A stretch of 64,000 nucleotides of DNA from Streptomyces aurantiogriseus. GTDB lineage: Bacteria > Actinomycetota > Actinomycetes > Streptomycetales > Streptomycetaceae. Position numbers and translations under genes: made by a program. The stretch is taken from positions 62,001 through 126,000 of the forward strand of contig NZ_BMSX01000024.1 in assembly GCF_014649375.1 (NCBI RefSeq), given 5' to 3'. Positions 55,248-64,000 of this stretch are shown here, piece after piece. Each line of letters starts with the position of its first letter. The first letter of the stretch is position 1. Under the pieces are notes generated by a model. It saw only the letters and a list, made by a program, of their open reading frames with translations, was not told where the DNA came from and made no database searches.

Positions 55248-56678
55248 TCAGTTGCGGCTGCCCTCGCCCAGGTGGTGGACGCGGACCATGTTGGTGGTGC
55301 CGGGGACGCCGGGCGGCGAGCCGGCGGTGATGATGACGATCTCGCCCGGCTCGAAGCGGTTGAGCCGGGTGATCTCCTGGTCCACCAGGTCGACCATCTC
55401 GTCGGTGCTGTTCACGAACGGCACGACGTGCGACTCGACGCCCCAGCTGAGCGCCAGCTGGTTGCGGGTGCCCTCGTCCGTGGTGAACGCGATGATCGGC
55501 TGGGCCGCGCGGTAGCGGGACAGCCGGCGGGCGGTGTCGCCGGACTGGGTGAAGGCCACCAGACCCCGGCCGCCCAGGAAGTCCGCGATCTCACACGCGG
55601 CACGCGCGACCGAACCGCCCTGCGTGCGCGGCTTCTTGCCCGGGACCAGCGGCTGAAGACCCTTGCTCAGCAGCTCCGTCTCGGCCGCGGCGACGATCTT
55701 CGACATCGTCTTCACGGTCTCGATCGGGTACGCGCCCACGCTCGACTCGGCGGACAGCATGACCGCGTCGGCGCCGTCCAGGATCGCGTTGGCCACGTCG
55801 GAGGCCTCGGCGCGGGTCGGACGGGAGTTGGTGATCATCGACTCCATCATCTGGGTCGCCACGATCACCGGCTTGGCGTTGCGCCGGCACAGCTCGATCA
55901 GGCGCTTCTGCACCATGGGGACCTTCTCGAGCGGGTACTCGACGGCCAGGTCGCCACGGGCGACCATCACACCGTCGAACGCCATCACGACGTCCTCCAT
56001 GTTCTCCACCGCCTGCGGCTTCTCCACCTTGGCGATGACGGGGACGCGGCGGCCCTCCTCGTCCATGACCCGGTGGACGTCGGCGACGTCCTTGGCGTCC
56101 CGGACGAAGGACAGCGCGACCAGGTCGGCGCCCATGCGCAGCGCGAACCGCAGGTCCTCGATGTCCTTCTCGCTCAGCGCGGGCACGTTGACGGCCGCGC
56201 CGGGCAGGTTGATGCCCTTGTGGTCGGAGATGACGCCGCCCTCGATGACGATCGTCCTCACCCGCGGGCCCTCGACGTCCAGGACCTTCAGCTCGACGTT
56301 GCCGTCGTTGATCAGGATCTGGTCGCCGCGATCGACGTCGCCGGGCAGGCCCTTGTAGGTGGTGCCGCAGATCGTCCTGTCGCCGGGCACGTCCTCGGTG
56401 GTGATGGTGAACTCGTCACCGCGCACCAGCTCGACCGGCCCCTCGGCGAAGGTCTCGAGACGGATCTTGGGGCCCTGGAGGTCGGCGAGGACACCTATGG
56501 CCCGGCCGGTCTCCTTGGCGGCGGCCCGGACACGGTCGTACCGGCCCTGGTGCTCGGCGTGCGTGCCGTGGCTGAAGTTGAACCGGGCCACGTTCATGCC
56601 GGCCTCGATCAGCGACACCAGCATTTCGTGGGAGTCGACCGCAGGGCCGAGAGTACAGACGATTTTCGAACGGCGCAT
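55248..56678 (-). CDS. pyk: Pyruvate kinase
   Basis: This 476-residue glycolytic enzyme converts phosphoenolpyruvate and ADP to pyruvate and ATP. The start MRRSKIVCTLGPAVDSHEML, the NFSHGTHAEH loop, the active-site stretch VIAKVEKPQAVENMEDV (Lys general acid region) and GVMVARGDLAVEYPLE (metal-binding) are present, and MLSAESSVGAYPIE follows. The C-terminal domain is complete. It is encoded with ackA, pta and pfkA, so lower glycolysis and acetate metabolism are grouped here. Confidence 0.96.
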   Translation of the reverse strand: MRRSKIVCTLGPAVDSHEMLVSLIEAGMNVARFNFSHGTHAEHQGRYDRVRAAAKETGRAIGVLADLQGPKIRLETFAEGPVELVRGDEFTITTEDVPGDRTICGTTYKGLPGDVDRGDQILINDGNVELKVLDVEGPRVRTIVIEGGVISDHKGINLPGAAVNVPALSEKDIEDLRFALRMGADLVALSFVRDAKDVADVHRVMDEEGRRVPVIAKVEKPQAVENMEDVVMAFDGVMVARGDLAVEYPLEKVPMVQKRLIELCRRNAKPVIVATQMMESMITNSRPTRAEASDVANAILDGADAVMLSAESSVGAYPIETVKTMSKIVAAAETELLSKGLQPLVPGKKPRTQGGSVARAACEIADFLGGRGLVAFTQSGDTARRLSRYRAAQPIIAFTTDEGTRNQLALSWGVESHVVPFVNSTDEMVDLVDQEITRLNRFEPGEIVIITAGSPPGVPGTTNMVRVHHLGEGSRN

Positions 56679-56767
56679 GGGGCGATCCTATCGGTTTGTT
56701 TCGCTCCGGAATATTCCGTCTGGTGGAAGATACAAATGAGGCGGCCGGTGCTCAGTTGCTTTCCTGC

Positions 56768-58012
56768 TCAGTTGCCACGCGGCGGAGCCGCATTTCGATA
56801 CCGCGCCACCAGTGCGTAGGTCTGCGTGGCGATCTCCAACTCCTCGTCCGTCGGCACCACGGCGACCTTCACCCGCGCGTCCGCGGGCGAGATCAGCCGC
56901 GGCTCGTCACTCCGTACGGCGTTCAGCCCGGCGTCCACCGCCAGGCCCAGGGTCTCCAGGCCCGCGACGGCCGCCTCGCGCACCGGCGCCGCGTTCTCCC
57001 CGACGCCGGCCGTGAACGCCACCGCGTCCACCCGGCCGAGCACGGCGTAATAGGCGCCGATGTACTTCTTCAACCGGTGAATGTAGATGTCGAAGGCGAG
57101 CTTCGCCTGTTCGTCGCCCTCGTCGATCCGCCGCCGGATCTCCCGCATGTCGTTGTCGCCGCACAGGCCGATCAGCCCGCTCTTCTTGTTGAGAAGAGTG
57201 TCGATTTCGTCGATGGACATTCCGCCAACACGCGCCAAATGGAAGATGACGGCCGGATCGGTGTCTCCGGACCGGGTACCCATGACGAGGCCTTCGAGCG
57301 GGGTGAGTCCCATGGACGTGTCCACACACCGGCCCCCGCGCACCGCCGACGCGGACGCCCCGTTGCCGAGGTGCAGCACGATGACGTTCACCTCCTCGGG
57401 GGCCTTGCCCAGCAGCTTCGCCGTCGCGCGGGAGACGTAGGCGTGCGAGGTGCCGTGGAAGCCGTAGCGCCGGATGCGGTGCTCGTCGGCCGTCCGCACG
57501 TCGATCGCGTAGCGGGCGGCCGGCTCCGGCATCGTCGTGTGGAACGCGGTGTCGAACACGGCGACCTGGGGCAGGTCGGGCCGCAGCGCCTGGGCCGTAC
57601 GGATCCCGGTCAGGTTGGCCGGGTTGTGCAGCGGGGCCACCGGGATCAGCCGCTCGATCTCGGCGAGCACGGCGTCGTCGATGACGGTCGGCTCGGTGAA
57701 GTGCTTCCCGCCGTGCACCACCCGGTGCCCGATCGCGGCCAGCTCGGGTGAGTCGAGGCCGAGCCCGTCCTTGGCCAGCTCCTCCGCCACGGCCTTCAGC
57801 GCGGCGTCGTGATCGGCGATCGGCCCGGTCCACTCACGCGACTCGCCGGCGCCCTTCTCGGTCGCGAGGGGCGTGTGCCTGAGCCGGGAGGACTGCTCGC
57901 CGATGCGCTCGACGAGCCCCACGGCCAGCCGGCTGCTGTCGCTCATGTCGAGCAGCTGGTACTTCACCGACGAGGAGCCGGAGTTGAGGACGAGGACGCG
58001 AGTGCCGCTCAC
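56768..58012 (-). CDS. ackA: Acetate kinase
   Basis: This 414-residue ASKHA-fold kinase interconverts acetate plus ATP and acetyl phosphate. VLVLNSGSSSVKYQL is the phosphate-1 motif, IGHRVVHGGKHFTEP and DTAFHTTMPEPA hold active-site residues, and YGFHGTSHAYV and LHLGNGASASAV are the acetokinase signatures. The GTG at 58012 overlaps the stop of pta (GTGA), so the two enzymes of the Pta-Ack pathway are co-translated. Confidence 0.95.
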   Translation of the reverse strand: MSGTRVLVLNSGSSSVKYQLLDMSDSSRLAVGLVERIGEQSSRLRHTPLATEKGAGESREWTGPIADHDAALKAVAEELAKDGLGLDSPELAAIGHRVVHGGKHFTEPTVIDDAVLAEIERLIPVAPLHNPANLTGIRTAQALRPDLPQVAVFDTAFHTTMPEPAARYAIDVRTADEHRIRRYGFHGTSHAYVSRATAKLLGKAPEEVNVIVLHLGNGASASAVRGGRCVDTSMGLTPLEGLVMGTRSGDTDPAVIFHLARVGGMSIDEIDTLLNKKSGLIGLCGDNDMREIRRRIDEGDEQAKLAFDIYIHRLKKYIGAYYAVLGRVDAVAFTAGVGENAAPVREAAVAGLETLGLAVDAGLNAVRSDEPRLISPADARVKVAVVPTDEELEIATQTYALVARYRNAAPPRGN

Positions 58013-60111
58013 TGCTGGGACGCCTTTTCGCTGGGGGACTGGGTCGGGGTCTGGGCCTGGATCGCCGTGATGGCGACGGTGTTGACGATGTCCTGGACGA
58101 GGGCGCCCCGGGACAGGTCGTTGACCGGCTTGCGCAGACCCTGCAGCACCGGGCCGACGGCGATCGCGCCGGCCGAACGCTGTACGGCCTTGTACGTGTT
58201 GTTGCCGGTGTTGAGGTCCGGGAAGATCAACACGCTGGCCTGGCCCGCGACTTCGGACCCCGGCAGCTTGGTCGCCGCGACGGACGGCTCCACGGCGGCG
58301 TCGTACTGGATGGGCCCCTCGATCTTCAGATCGGGCCGGCGCGAGCGCACCAGCTCGGTCGCCTCGCGCACCTTGTCGACGTCGGCGCCCGACCCGGACG
58401 TACCCGTGGAGTACGACAGCATCGCGATCCGCGGCTCCACGCCGAACCGGGCGGCGGTCGCGGCCGACTGGATGGCGATGTCGGCGAGCTGCTCGGCGTT
58501 CGGGTCGGGGTTCACGGCGCAGTCGCCGTAGACGAGGACCTTGTCGGCGAGGCACATGAAGAAGACGGACGAGACGATGTCGGCGTCCGGCTTGGTCTTG
58601 ATGATCTCGAAGGCCGGCCGGATGGTCGCGGCCGTGGAGTGCACGGAACCGGAGACCATGCCGTCGGCGAGCCCCTCCTGCACCATCAGCGTGCCGAAGT
58701 AGTTCACGTCGGAGACCACGTCGTACGCCAGCTCGACGGTCACGCCCTTGTGGGCGCGGAACCCGGCGTACAGCTCGGCGAAGGAGTCACGCAGCTCGCT
58801 GGTGGCCGGGTCGATCAGCTGGGCGTCGGCGAGGTCGATGCCGAGGTCGGCGGCCTTCTTGCGGATCTGGTCCACGGGGCCGAGGAGGGTGAGGTCGCAG
58901 ACGCCACGGCGCAGCAGCACCTCGGCGGCGTGGAGCACCCGCTCCTCCGTCCCCTCGGGGAGGACGACGCGGCGCCTGTCGGAGCGGGCCTGCTCCAGCA
59001 GCTTGTGCTCGAACATCATCGGCGTCACACGGTCACTGCTGGGCGCGGAGACCCGGCTGAGCAGGTCGGCGGTGTCGACGTGCCGCTCGAAGAGGCCGAG
59101 CGCGGTCTCCGCCTTGCGCGGGGTGGCCGCGTTCAGCTTGCCCTCCAGGGAGAGCAGCTGCTCGGCCGTGGGGAAGCTGTTGCCGGACACCGACAGGACG
59201 GGGGTGCCGGGGGCGAGACGGGCGGCGAGGGTGAGGATGTCCTCGCCCGGCACCTCGTTCAGGGTCAGCAGGACGCCGGCTATCGGCGGGGTGCCGGCGC
59301 TGTGCGCGGCGAGCGAGCCGACGACCAGGTCGGCGCGGTCGCCCGGCGTGACGACCAGACAGCCCGGGGTCAGCGCGTTCAGGAAGTTCGGCAGCATCGC
59401 GCCGCCGAAGACGAAGCCGAGGGCGTCACGGGCCAGCCCCGAGTCGTCGCCGAGCAGCACCTTCGCCCCCAGCGTGTGGCTGACCTGCGCGACCGTCGGC
59501 GCGGAGAGGGCGGGCTCGTCGGGCAGGACGTAGCAGGGCACCGGCAGCCGGGAGGCGAGCTGCTCGGCTATCCGCTCCCGGTCCTCCCGGGCGACCCGGT
59601 TGGCGACCATGGCGATGACGTCGCACCCCAGCCCCTCATAGGCCCGGTAGGCGTTGCGGGTCTCGGCGAGCACGGACTCCGTGGTCTGCTTGCGGCCGCC
59701 CACGACGGCGATCAGGGAGGCGCCGAACTCGTTCGCGAGCCGCGCGTTCAGCGACAGCTCGTCCGGGAACTGGGTGTCGGCGTAGTCGGTGCCCAGCACG
59801 AGGACGACGTCGTAGTCGCGGGCGACGCGGTGGAACCGGTCGACGAGGGTGGAGACCAGCTCGTCCGCGCCCTGCTCCGCCTGGAGGGCGGACGCCTCGT
59901 GGTAGTCCATGCCGTAGACGGTGGCCGGGTCCTGGGCCAGCCGGTAACGGGCCCGCAGCAGTTCGAACAGGCGGTCGGGCCCGTCGTGGACGAGGGGGCG
60001 GAAGACGCCCACCCGGTCGACCTGCCGCGTCAGGAGCTCCATGACCCCCAGCTCGACGACCTGGCGGCCGTCGCCGCGGTCGATCCCGGTCACGTACACG
60101 CTGCGCGTCAC
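58009..60111 (-). CDS. pta: Phosphate acetyltransferase
   Basis: This 700-residue long-form Pta converts acetyl-CoA and phosphate to acetyl phosphate. The N-terminal P-loop-like domain (about 1-200, with VVGGRKQTTESVLAE) and DRTGG-type middle domain are regulatory. The C-terminal catalytic PTA/PTB domain (about 365-690) carries RRVVLPEGTEERVL, SYSTGTSGSGADVDKVREA and the substrate strand VLIFPDLNTGNNTYKAVQR. The GTG at 60111 has GGAG 8 nt upstream and gives VTRSVYVTGIDRGDG. The frame runs on to 60279 without family-like sequence. Confidence 0.93.
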   Translation of the reverse strand: MTRSVYVTGIDRGDGRQVVELGVMELLTRQVDRVGVFRPLVHDGPDRLFELLRARYRLAQDPATVYGMDYHEASALQAEQGADELVSTLVDRFHRVARDYDVVLVLGTDYADTQFPDELSLNARLANEFGASLIAVVGGRKQTTESVLAETRNAYRAYEGLGCDVIAMVANRVAREDRERIAEQLASRLPVPCYVLPDEPALSAPTVAQVSHTLGAKVLLGDDSGLARDALGFVFGGAMLPNFLNALTPGCLVVTPGDRADLVVGSLAAHSAGTPPIAGVLLTLNEVPGEDILTLAARLAPGTPVLSVSGNSFPTAEQLLSLEGKLNAATPRKAETALGLFERHVDTADLLSRVSAPSSDRVTPMMFEHKLLEQARSDRRRVVLPEGTEERVLHAAEVLLRRGVCDLTLLGPVDQIRKKAADLGIDLADAQLIDPATSELRDSFAELYAGFRAHKGVTVELAYDVVSDVNYFGTLMVQEGLADGMVSGSVHSTAATIRPAFEIIKTKPDADIVSSVFFMCLADKVLVYGDCAVNPDPNAEQLADIAIQSAATAARFGVEPRIAMLSYSTGTSGSGADVDKVREATELVRSRRPDLKIEGPIQYDAAVEPSVAATKLPGSEVAGQASVLIFPDLNTGNNTYKAVQRSAGAIAVGPVLQGLRKPVNDLSRGALVQDIVNTVAITAIQAQTPTQSPSEKASQQ

Positions 60112-60272
60112 GCGTGCTCTCCGTTCCGTCTCGTCGTTCGTGATTCGTGAGTGGTGGTTCGTCGTGCGTCGTGCGCCGTTCTGTTTGTCGGCTGCCCGTG
60201 GGGTTACCCATGGGGTTGCCCGTTCGGGCCCGCTGTGCACAAAAATCGCCCACCGAGGTGAGCAGAACCCTC

Positions 60273-60301
60273 TTGACAATACCCCTGCGTCTGGATAAGG
60301 C
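60273..60301 (+). promoter_or_regulatory. pfkA promoter
   Basis: A perfect -35 TTGACA (60273-60278) and a weak -10 TAAGGC (60296-60301) are 17 bp apart. The predicted start lies about 80 nt before the pfkA ATG. It fits the vegetative sigma factor HrdB. Confidence 0.55.
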
Positions 60302-60386
60302 GCCCGTCAAGAGACAGTGCCCTGGACGGCATGGAAGAATCGGAGGCGGCTCACCGGTATCAACAGCGAGCAGGAGACACAGCACG

Positions 60387-61412
60387 ATGCGCATCGGAGT
60401 TCTCACCGCAGGTGGCGACTGCCCCGGGCTGAACGCAGTGATCCGGTCGGTCGTGCACCGCGCGGTCGACAACTACGGCGACGAGGTCATCGGCTTCGAG
60501 GATGGTTACGCCGGTCTCCTCGACGGCCGCTACCGTGCGCTCGACCTGAACGCCGTGAGCGGCATCCTGGCCCGCGGCGGCACCATCCTCGGCTCGTCGC
60601 GGCTGGAGCGGGACCGCCTCCGTGAGGCCTGCGAGAACGCCTCCGACATGATCCACGAGTTCGGCATCGACGCGCTGATCCCGATCGGCGGCGAGGGCAC
60701 GCTGACGGCGGCGCGGATGCTGTCCGACGCCGGGCTGCCGGTGGTCGGCGTTCCGAAGACGATCGACAACGACATCTCGTCCACGGACCGGACGTTCGGC
60801 TTCGACACCGCGGTCGGTGTCGCCACGGAGGCGATGGACCGTCTGAAGACGACGGCCGAGTCGCATCAGCGGGTGATGGTCGTCGAGGTCATGGGCCGGC
60901 ACGCCGGCTGGATCGCGCTGGAGTCCGGGATGGCGGCGGGTGCTCACGGCATCTGCCTGCCCGAGCGGCCCTTCGACCCGGCCGACCTGGTGAAGATGGT
61001 CGAGGAGCGGTTCGCCCGCGGCAAGAAGTTCGCGGTGATCTGCGTGGCCGAAGGCGCCCACCCCGCCGACGGCTCCATGGACTACGGCAAGGGCGAGATC
61101 GACAAGTTCGGCCACGAGCGCTTCCAGGGCATCGGCACGGCGCTTGCGTACGAGCTGGAGAAGCGGCTCGGCAAGGAGGCCCGGCCGGTCATCCTCGGCC
61201 ACGTCCAGCGTGGCGGTACGCCGACCGCGTACGACCGTGTCCTCGCGACGCGCTTCGGCTGGCACGCGGTGGAGGCGGCGCATCGGGGCGAGTTCGGGAA
61301 CATGACCGCGCTGCGGGGGACCGACATCAAGATGGTGCCGTTGGCGGAGGCGGTGACCGAGCTGAAGACGGTGTCCAAGGACCGGATGGACGAGGCGGAG
61401 TCGGTCTTCTAG
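60387..61412 (+). CDS. pfkA: 6-phosphofructokinase
   Basis: This 341-residue enzyme phosphorylates fructose 6-phosphate. The start MRIGVLTAGGDCPGLNAVI, the phosphate-donor loop GGEGTLTAA with Gly104, PKTIDNDI with Lys124, MGRHAGWIAL and LGHVQRGGTPTAYDR are present. Gly104 is the ATP-type residue, while Lys124 is usual in pyrophosphate-dependent enzymes. This mixture is known in actinobacterial ATP-PFKs. The ATG at 60387 has CAGGAG about 10 nt upstream. It is divergent from pta. Confidence 0.94.
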   Translation: MRIGVLTAGGDCPGLNAVIRSVVHRAVDNYGDEVIGFEDGYAGLLDGRYRALDLNAVSGILARGGTILGSSRLERDRLREACENASDMIHEFGIDALIPIGGEGTLTAARMLSDAGLPVVGVPKTIDNDISSTDRTFGFDTAVGVATEAMDRLKTTAESHQRVMVVEVMGRHAGWIALESGMAAGAHGICLPERPFDPADLVKMVEERFARGKKFAVICVAEGAHPADGSMDYGKGEIDKFGHERFQGIGTALAYELEKRLGKEARPVILGHVQRGGTPTAYDRVLATRFGWHAVEAAHRGEFGNMTALRGTDIKMVPLAEAVTELKTVSKDRMDEAESVF

Positions 61413-61500
61413 CTTCCTCACGTCCCGCTGTCGGGGGCGGGTTCTTCGGATGGAGGCCCGCCGGCGGGCGGCTTGGGCCTTGCCGCCGCGCCGATGCGCG

Positions 61501-64000
61501 TCACCAGGTGCGTTGATAGGGCAGATCCGGAGCGTATCGACCCCATTCCTGCTCGGTGAGACCGCGCCCCGTGATCGTGCGCGCGACCTCCACCGGTCGC
61601 GACACGATGCCGGCGAGCCGGGAGACGTCCCACAGGACCGGGGTGCTGCCTGCGGCGACGGCGAGGACGGGCCGGGTCGGGCTGAAGACCGCCGCTCCGA
61701 CCACCTGCGGGTGGCCGGCCAGTGTCACCAGCTCTCGTGGACTGCGTGGTTCGGTGATGTCCCACACAATCACCGTCTTGTCGTAACCGCCGGTGGCGAG
61801 GAGACTCCCGTCGGAGCTGAAGCCCGCCGTGTACACGGAGCTGGCGTGGCCCTGCACGGTGACCAGCCGCTCGGGCCGGTGCGGGTCGGACAGGTCCCAC
61901 AGCGTGGTCTTCCGTCCCTCCTCCGCGAGGGCCAGCGTGGTGCCGCGCGGGCTGAACCTGGCGGCGTAGACCGAGTTGTCGTCGGTCAGGGTGGCGAGCC
62001 GCCGGGGAACGGCCCGGTCGGAGACGTCCCACACGATCGTGGTGGTGTCGGTGCTGCCGGTGACCATGACGTGTCCGTCCGGGCTGAAGGGCACACCGCG
62101 CACGGGCCACTGGTGACCCCTCAGGGTGGCGAGGCGCCGCGGATCGGCCGGGTCGGCGATGTCCCAGAGGGTCGCGGTGGCGTCGTCGTTGCCTGTCGCG
62201 ACGGTCCTTCCGTCGGGCGAGAAGCTGACCGAGGCAACCCCGCGATGGTGGGTCGCCAGGGTGGAGAGCTTGCGGGGACGGGCCGAGTCGGAGACGTCCC
62301 ACAGGATCGCCGTGGAGTCGGTGCTGCCGGTGGCCAGGAGCGTCGCGTCGGGGCTGAACGCCAGCGTGAACACGGTGTCGTGGTGGCCGCTGAGGGTCGA
62401 GAGATGCCGGGGGCGGGCGGGGTCCGCGACGTCCCACAGCCTGGCCGTGTGGTCCACGCCGGCACTGGCGAGGATCCCGCCGTCCGGGCTGAAGGCCAGA
62501 CCGGGTACGTCGCCGTCATGACCGGTGAGCTCCGCCAGCCGGCTCGGATGGGCGGCGAGGGCGGTGTTCCAGACGACGGTGGTGTGGTCGCTGCTCGCCG
62601 TGGCGACCGTGGACCGGTCGGGGTTGAACGCCAGCGCGAAGACGGCCTGGCTGTGCCCGCCCAGGGTTTCCCGTCGCACCGGCCGGGACCGGTCCCCGAT
62701 GTCCCACAGCATGGCGGTGTGATCCCAGCTTCCGGTCGCCACGCAGCGGCCGTCCGGGCTGAAGGCCGCGGCTCTGACCGTGCCGCTGTGCCCGTTCAGC
62801 GACGACAGGCGCTCCGGGCGGGACGGGTCGGAGACGTCCCAGAGGATGGCGGTCTGATCGGCTCCCGCGGTGACCAGCGTCGCACCGTCGGGACTGACGG
62901 CCATGGCCCAGACGGAGTTGGCATGGCCGTCGAGGACGGCCCGCACACGGTGGTGGCCCGGATCGGTGATGTCCCACGCGATGACCGTGGAGTCGTCGTT
63001 CCCGGTGAACGCCGTGCGCCCGTCCGGGCTGAGTGCGACGGCCCGCACCGGCCCGGTCCGTCCGCCGGATCCGGTCAACGTGGCCAACCGTCGAGGTCGG
63101 GACCTGTCCGACACGTCCCACACGATCGCCTTGTCGCCACGGCCGCCCGTGTTGTCCCAGACGCCGGTCAGGAGGACACGGCCGTCGCGGCTGAACGCCG
63201 CCGAACTGATCCACCGGGGGTCGTCGCGCTCGGTCGACAGGTGACGGGGGTTCGCGAGGTCGGTGACGTCCCACAGCATGATCATGGAGTCCGGGCCGGC
63301 GGTGACGAGGGTGCTCCCGTCCGGACTGAACAGCAGCGCCCACAGAGTCCCGGTGTGGGCGTCGATTCTCGACAGCTGACGCGGATGGGCGGGATCGCTG
63401 ACGTCCCAGAGGACGGCGGACGGTTCGAGGCCACCGGTGACCATCGTGCGGCCGTCCGGGCTGAACGCCACCGCCGACACCTCGGAGTCGTGGCCGGTCA
63501 CCGTTGCCAGGTAATGGTTGCCGAGCAGCGTCGTGATGAGGCTGCGCCGGGCCTCGGGGCTCGGGTTCACGCTCATCGCCGCGATGCCCAGCAGCAGGGA
63601 CAACCCCGCCTGATGGTCGCGCAGGGACTCCGCCTGGTACAGAAGGCTGCGTCCGGTGGCGACGCGTTGCCGCTCTCGCGCCATCCGGAGTTCGTTGTGA
63701 GCCAACGCCTGACTGGCCCGCAGGAAGCGAACCTCGCGGCTGTCCTCACCACCGAGTTCTCCGGGGTGCCGGTCGGCCCAGTCCTCGACGGCCTGGAGCC
63801 GGCCGCCGCGCAGCAGGTACGACTCGTCGTGGTCGCCCTGCTCCCAGTCGTTGGCCAGTCGCTCGAGGTCCGACCGCACCCGGAGATCCTGATGGGCGTC
63901 CTTGATCGCCTGCTGCAGTGGCGGCCACTGCCGCAGGAGCGCCTCGTGCGCCACCTCGACCGTGACGTCGGCCCGGGATTCCTTGGTGGTCAGCAGGCGA
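61501..64000 (-). CDS. STAND-type protein with 14 WD40 units, 5' end cut by the window
   Basis: The frame is open to the window edge, so only the last 832 residues or so are seen. The most upstream part (RLLTTKESRADVTVEVAHEALL, split at the edge) is the typical end of an nSTAND1-type NTPase module. A helical region follows, with the QRVATGRSLLYQAESLRDHQ stretch. Then come 14 WD40-like units, most of the form FSPDGRTxxTGxxDxTxxLWDVSDPxxPRxL, enough for two seven-bladed propellers. The C-terminus is WGRYAPDLPYQRTW. Such proteins are signalling or defence switches in bacteria. The exact role is unknown. Confidence 0.85.
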   Translation of the reverse strand, partial: RLLTTKESRADVTVEVAHEALLRQWPPLQQAIKDAHQDLRVRSDLERLANDWEQGDHDESYLLRGGRLQAVEDWADRHPGELGGEDSREVRFLRASQALAHNELRMARERQRVATGRSLLYQAESLRDHQAGLSLLLGIAAMSVNPSPEARRSLITTLLGNHYLATVTGHDSEVSAVAFSPDGRTMVTGGLEPSAVLWDVSDPAHPRQLSRIDAHTGTLWALLFSPDGSTLVTAGPDSMIMLWDVTDLANPRHLSTERDDPRWISSAAFSRDGRVLLTGVWDNTGGRGDKAIVWDVSDRSRPRRLATLTGSGGRTGPVRAVALSPDGRTAFTGNDDSTVIAWDITDPGHHRVRAVLDGHANSVWAMAVSPDGATLVTAGADQTAILWDVSDPSRPERLSSLNGHSGTVRAAAFSPDGRCVATGSWDHTAMLWDIGDRSRPVRRETLGGHSQAVFALAFNPDRSTVATASSDHTTVVWNTALAAHPSRLAELTGHDGDVPGLAFSPDGGILASAGVDHTARLWDVADPARPRHLSTLSGHHDTVFTLAFSPDATLLATGSTDSTAILWDVSDSARPRKLSTLATHHRGVASVSFSPDGRTVATGNDDATATLWDIADPADPRRLATLRGHQWPVRGVPFSPDGHVMVTGSTDTTTIVWDVSDRAVPRRLATLTDDNSVYAARFSPRGTTLALAEEGRKTTLWDLSDPHRPERLVTVQGHASSVYTAGFSSDGSLLATGGYDKTVIVWDITEPRSPRELVTLAGHPQVVGAAVFSPTRPVLAVAAGSTPVLWDVSRLAGIVSRPVEVARTITGRGLTEQEWGRYAPDLPYQRTW

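Noticed and set aside
61456..61469. GCCCGCCGGCGGGC as a terminator between pfkA and the WD40 gene
   Set aside because: It is a palindrome with no loop, so the stem would be short once a loop is opened. It is kept only as a note.
61501..63540. Periodic DNA repeats at the right end as an independent tandem array
   Set aside because: The period follows WD40 units in one reading frame, so the repeats are explained by the protein.

Overview
The window is high-GC actinobacterial DNA and reads as a Streptomyces chromosome core segment. The evidence is strong G/C bias at third codon positions, frequent GTG/TTG starts, polar-growth proteins of the FilP and Scy type, a chitinase preceded by the 12-bp operator repeats typical of streptomycetes, and a gene order that matches, from memory, the S. 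coelicolor region SCO5366 to SCO5426. No phage, transposase, CRISPR array or RNA gene was recognised. This is ordinary conserved chromosome with some accessory and repeat-rich intergenic patches.

Layout. 1-8138 holds the complete F1Fo ATP synthase operon atpIBEFHAGDC, with a Rex-like redox operator upstream, a structured gap before atpA and a strong hairpin between atpD and atpC. 8282-8728 is a DUF2550 membrane protein. 9012-12832 is a chitin-response unit on the minus strand: sensor kinase, response regulator and a secreted CBM2-Fn3-GH18 chitinase with operator repeats on its promoter. 12985-18692 encodes a membrane protein, a 1539-residue secreted multidomain protein ending in a trypsin-like domain, and a translationally coupled lipoprotein. 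18745-19439 is the PduO-type cobalamin adenosyltransferase with its 3' end duplicated downstream. 19859-26116 carries a STAS protein, a large P-loop membrane protein with a Ser/Pro tail, the mismatch endonuclease NucS, an LLM flavin enzyme and small conserved proteins.

26133-30255 holds two paralogous ABC ATPase/permease pairs. 30412-35406 encodes FilP and Scy, the coiled-coil proteins of hyphal tip organisation. 35640-38432 encodes methylmalonyl-CoA epimerase, a thiolase and a MeaB-type chaperone GTPase. These fit functionally with IcmA (47707-49407) and the adenosyltransferase as B12-dependent acyl-CoA mutase metabolism. 38446-47633 is a mosaic of small secreted proteins, MarR/TetR regulators, three tandem AIM24 paralogues, a TetR-controlled operon with two matching palindromic operators, and a secreted metzincin-type metalloprotease.

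49408-49864 is a repeat-rich gap with four hairpins and a 44-bp tandem array. 49865-55135 holds a TetR regulator, a thioredoxin-TPR protein and a three-gene envelope cluster (DUF6230, DUF6114, Ser/Asp-rich secreted protein). 55248-61412 is central carbon metabolism: pyk, then overlapping pta-ackA, and divergent pfkA. The window ends inside a STAND-type protein with 14 WD40 units on the minus strand.
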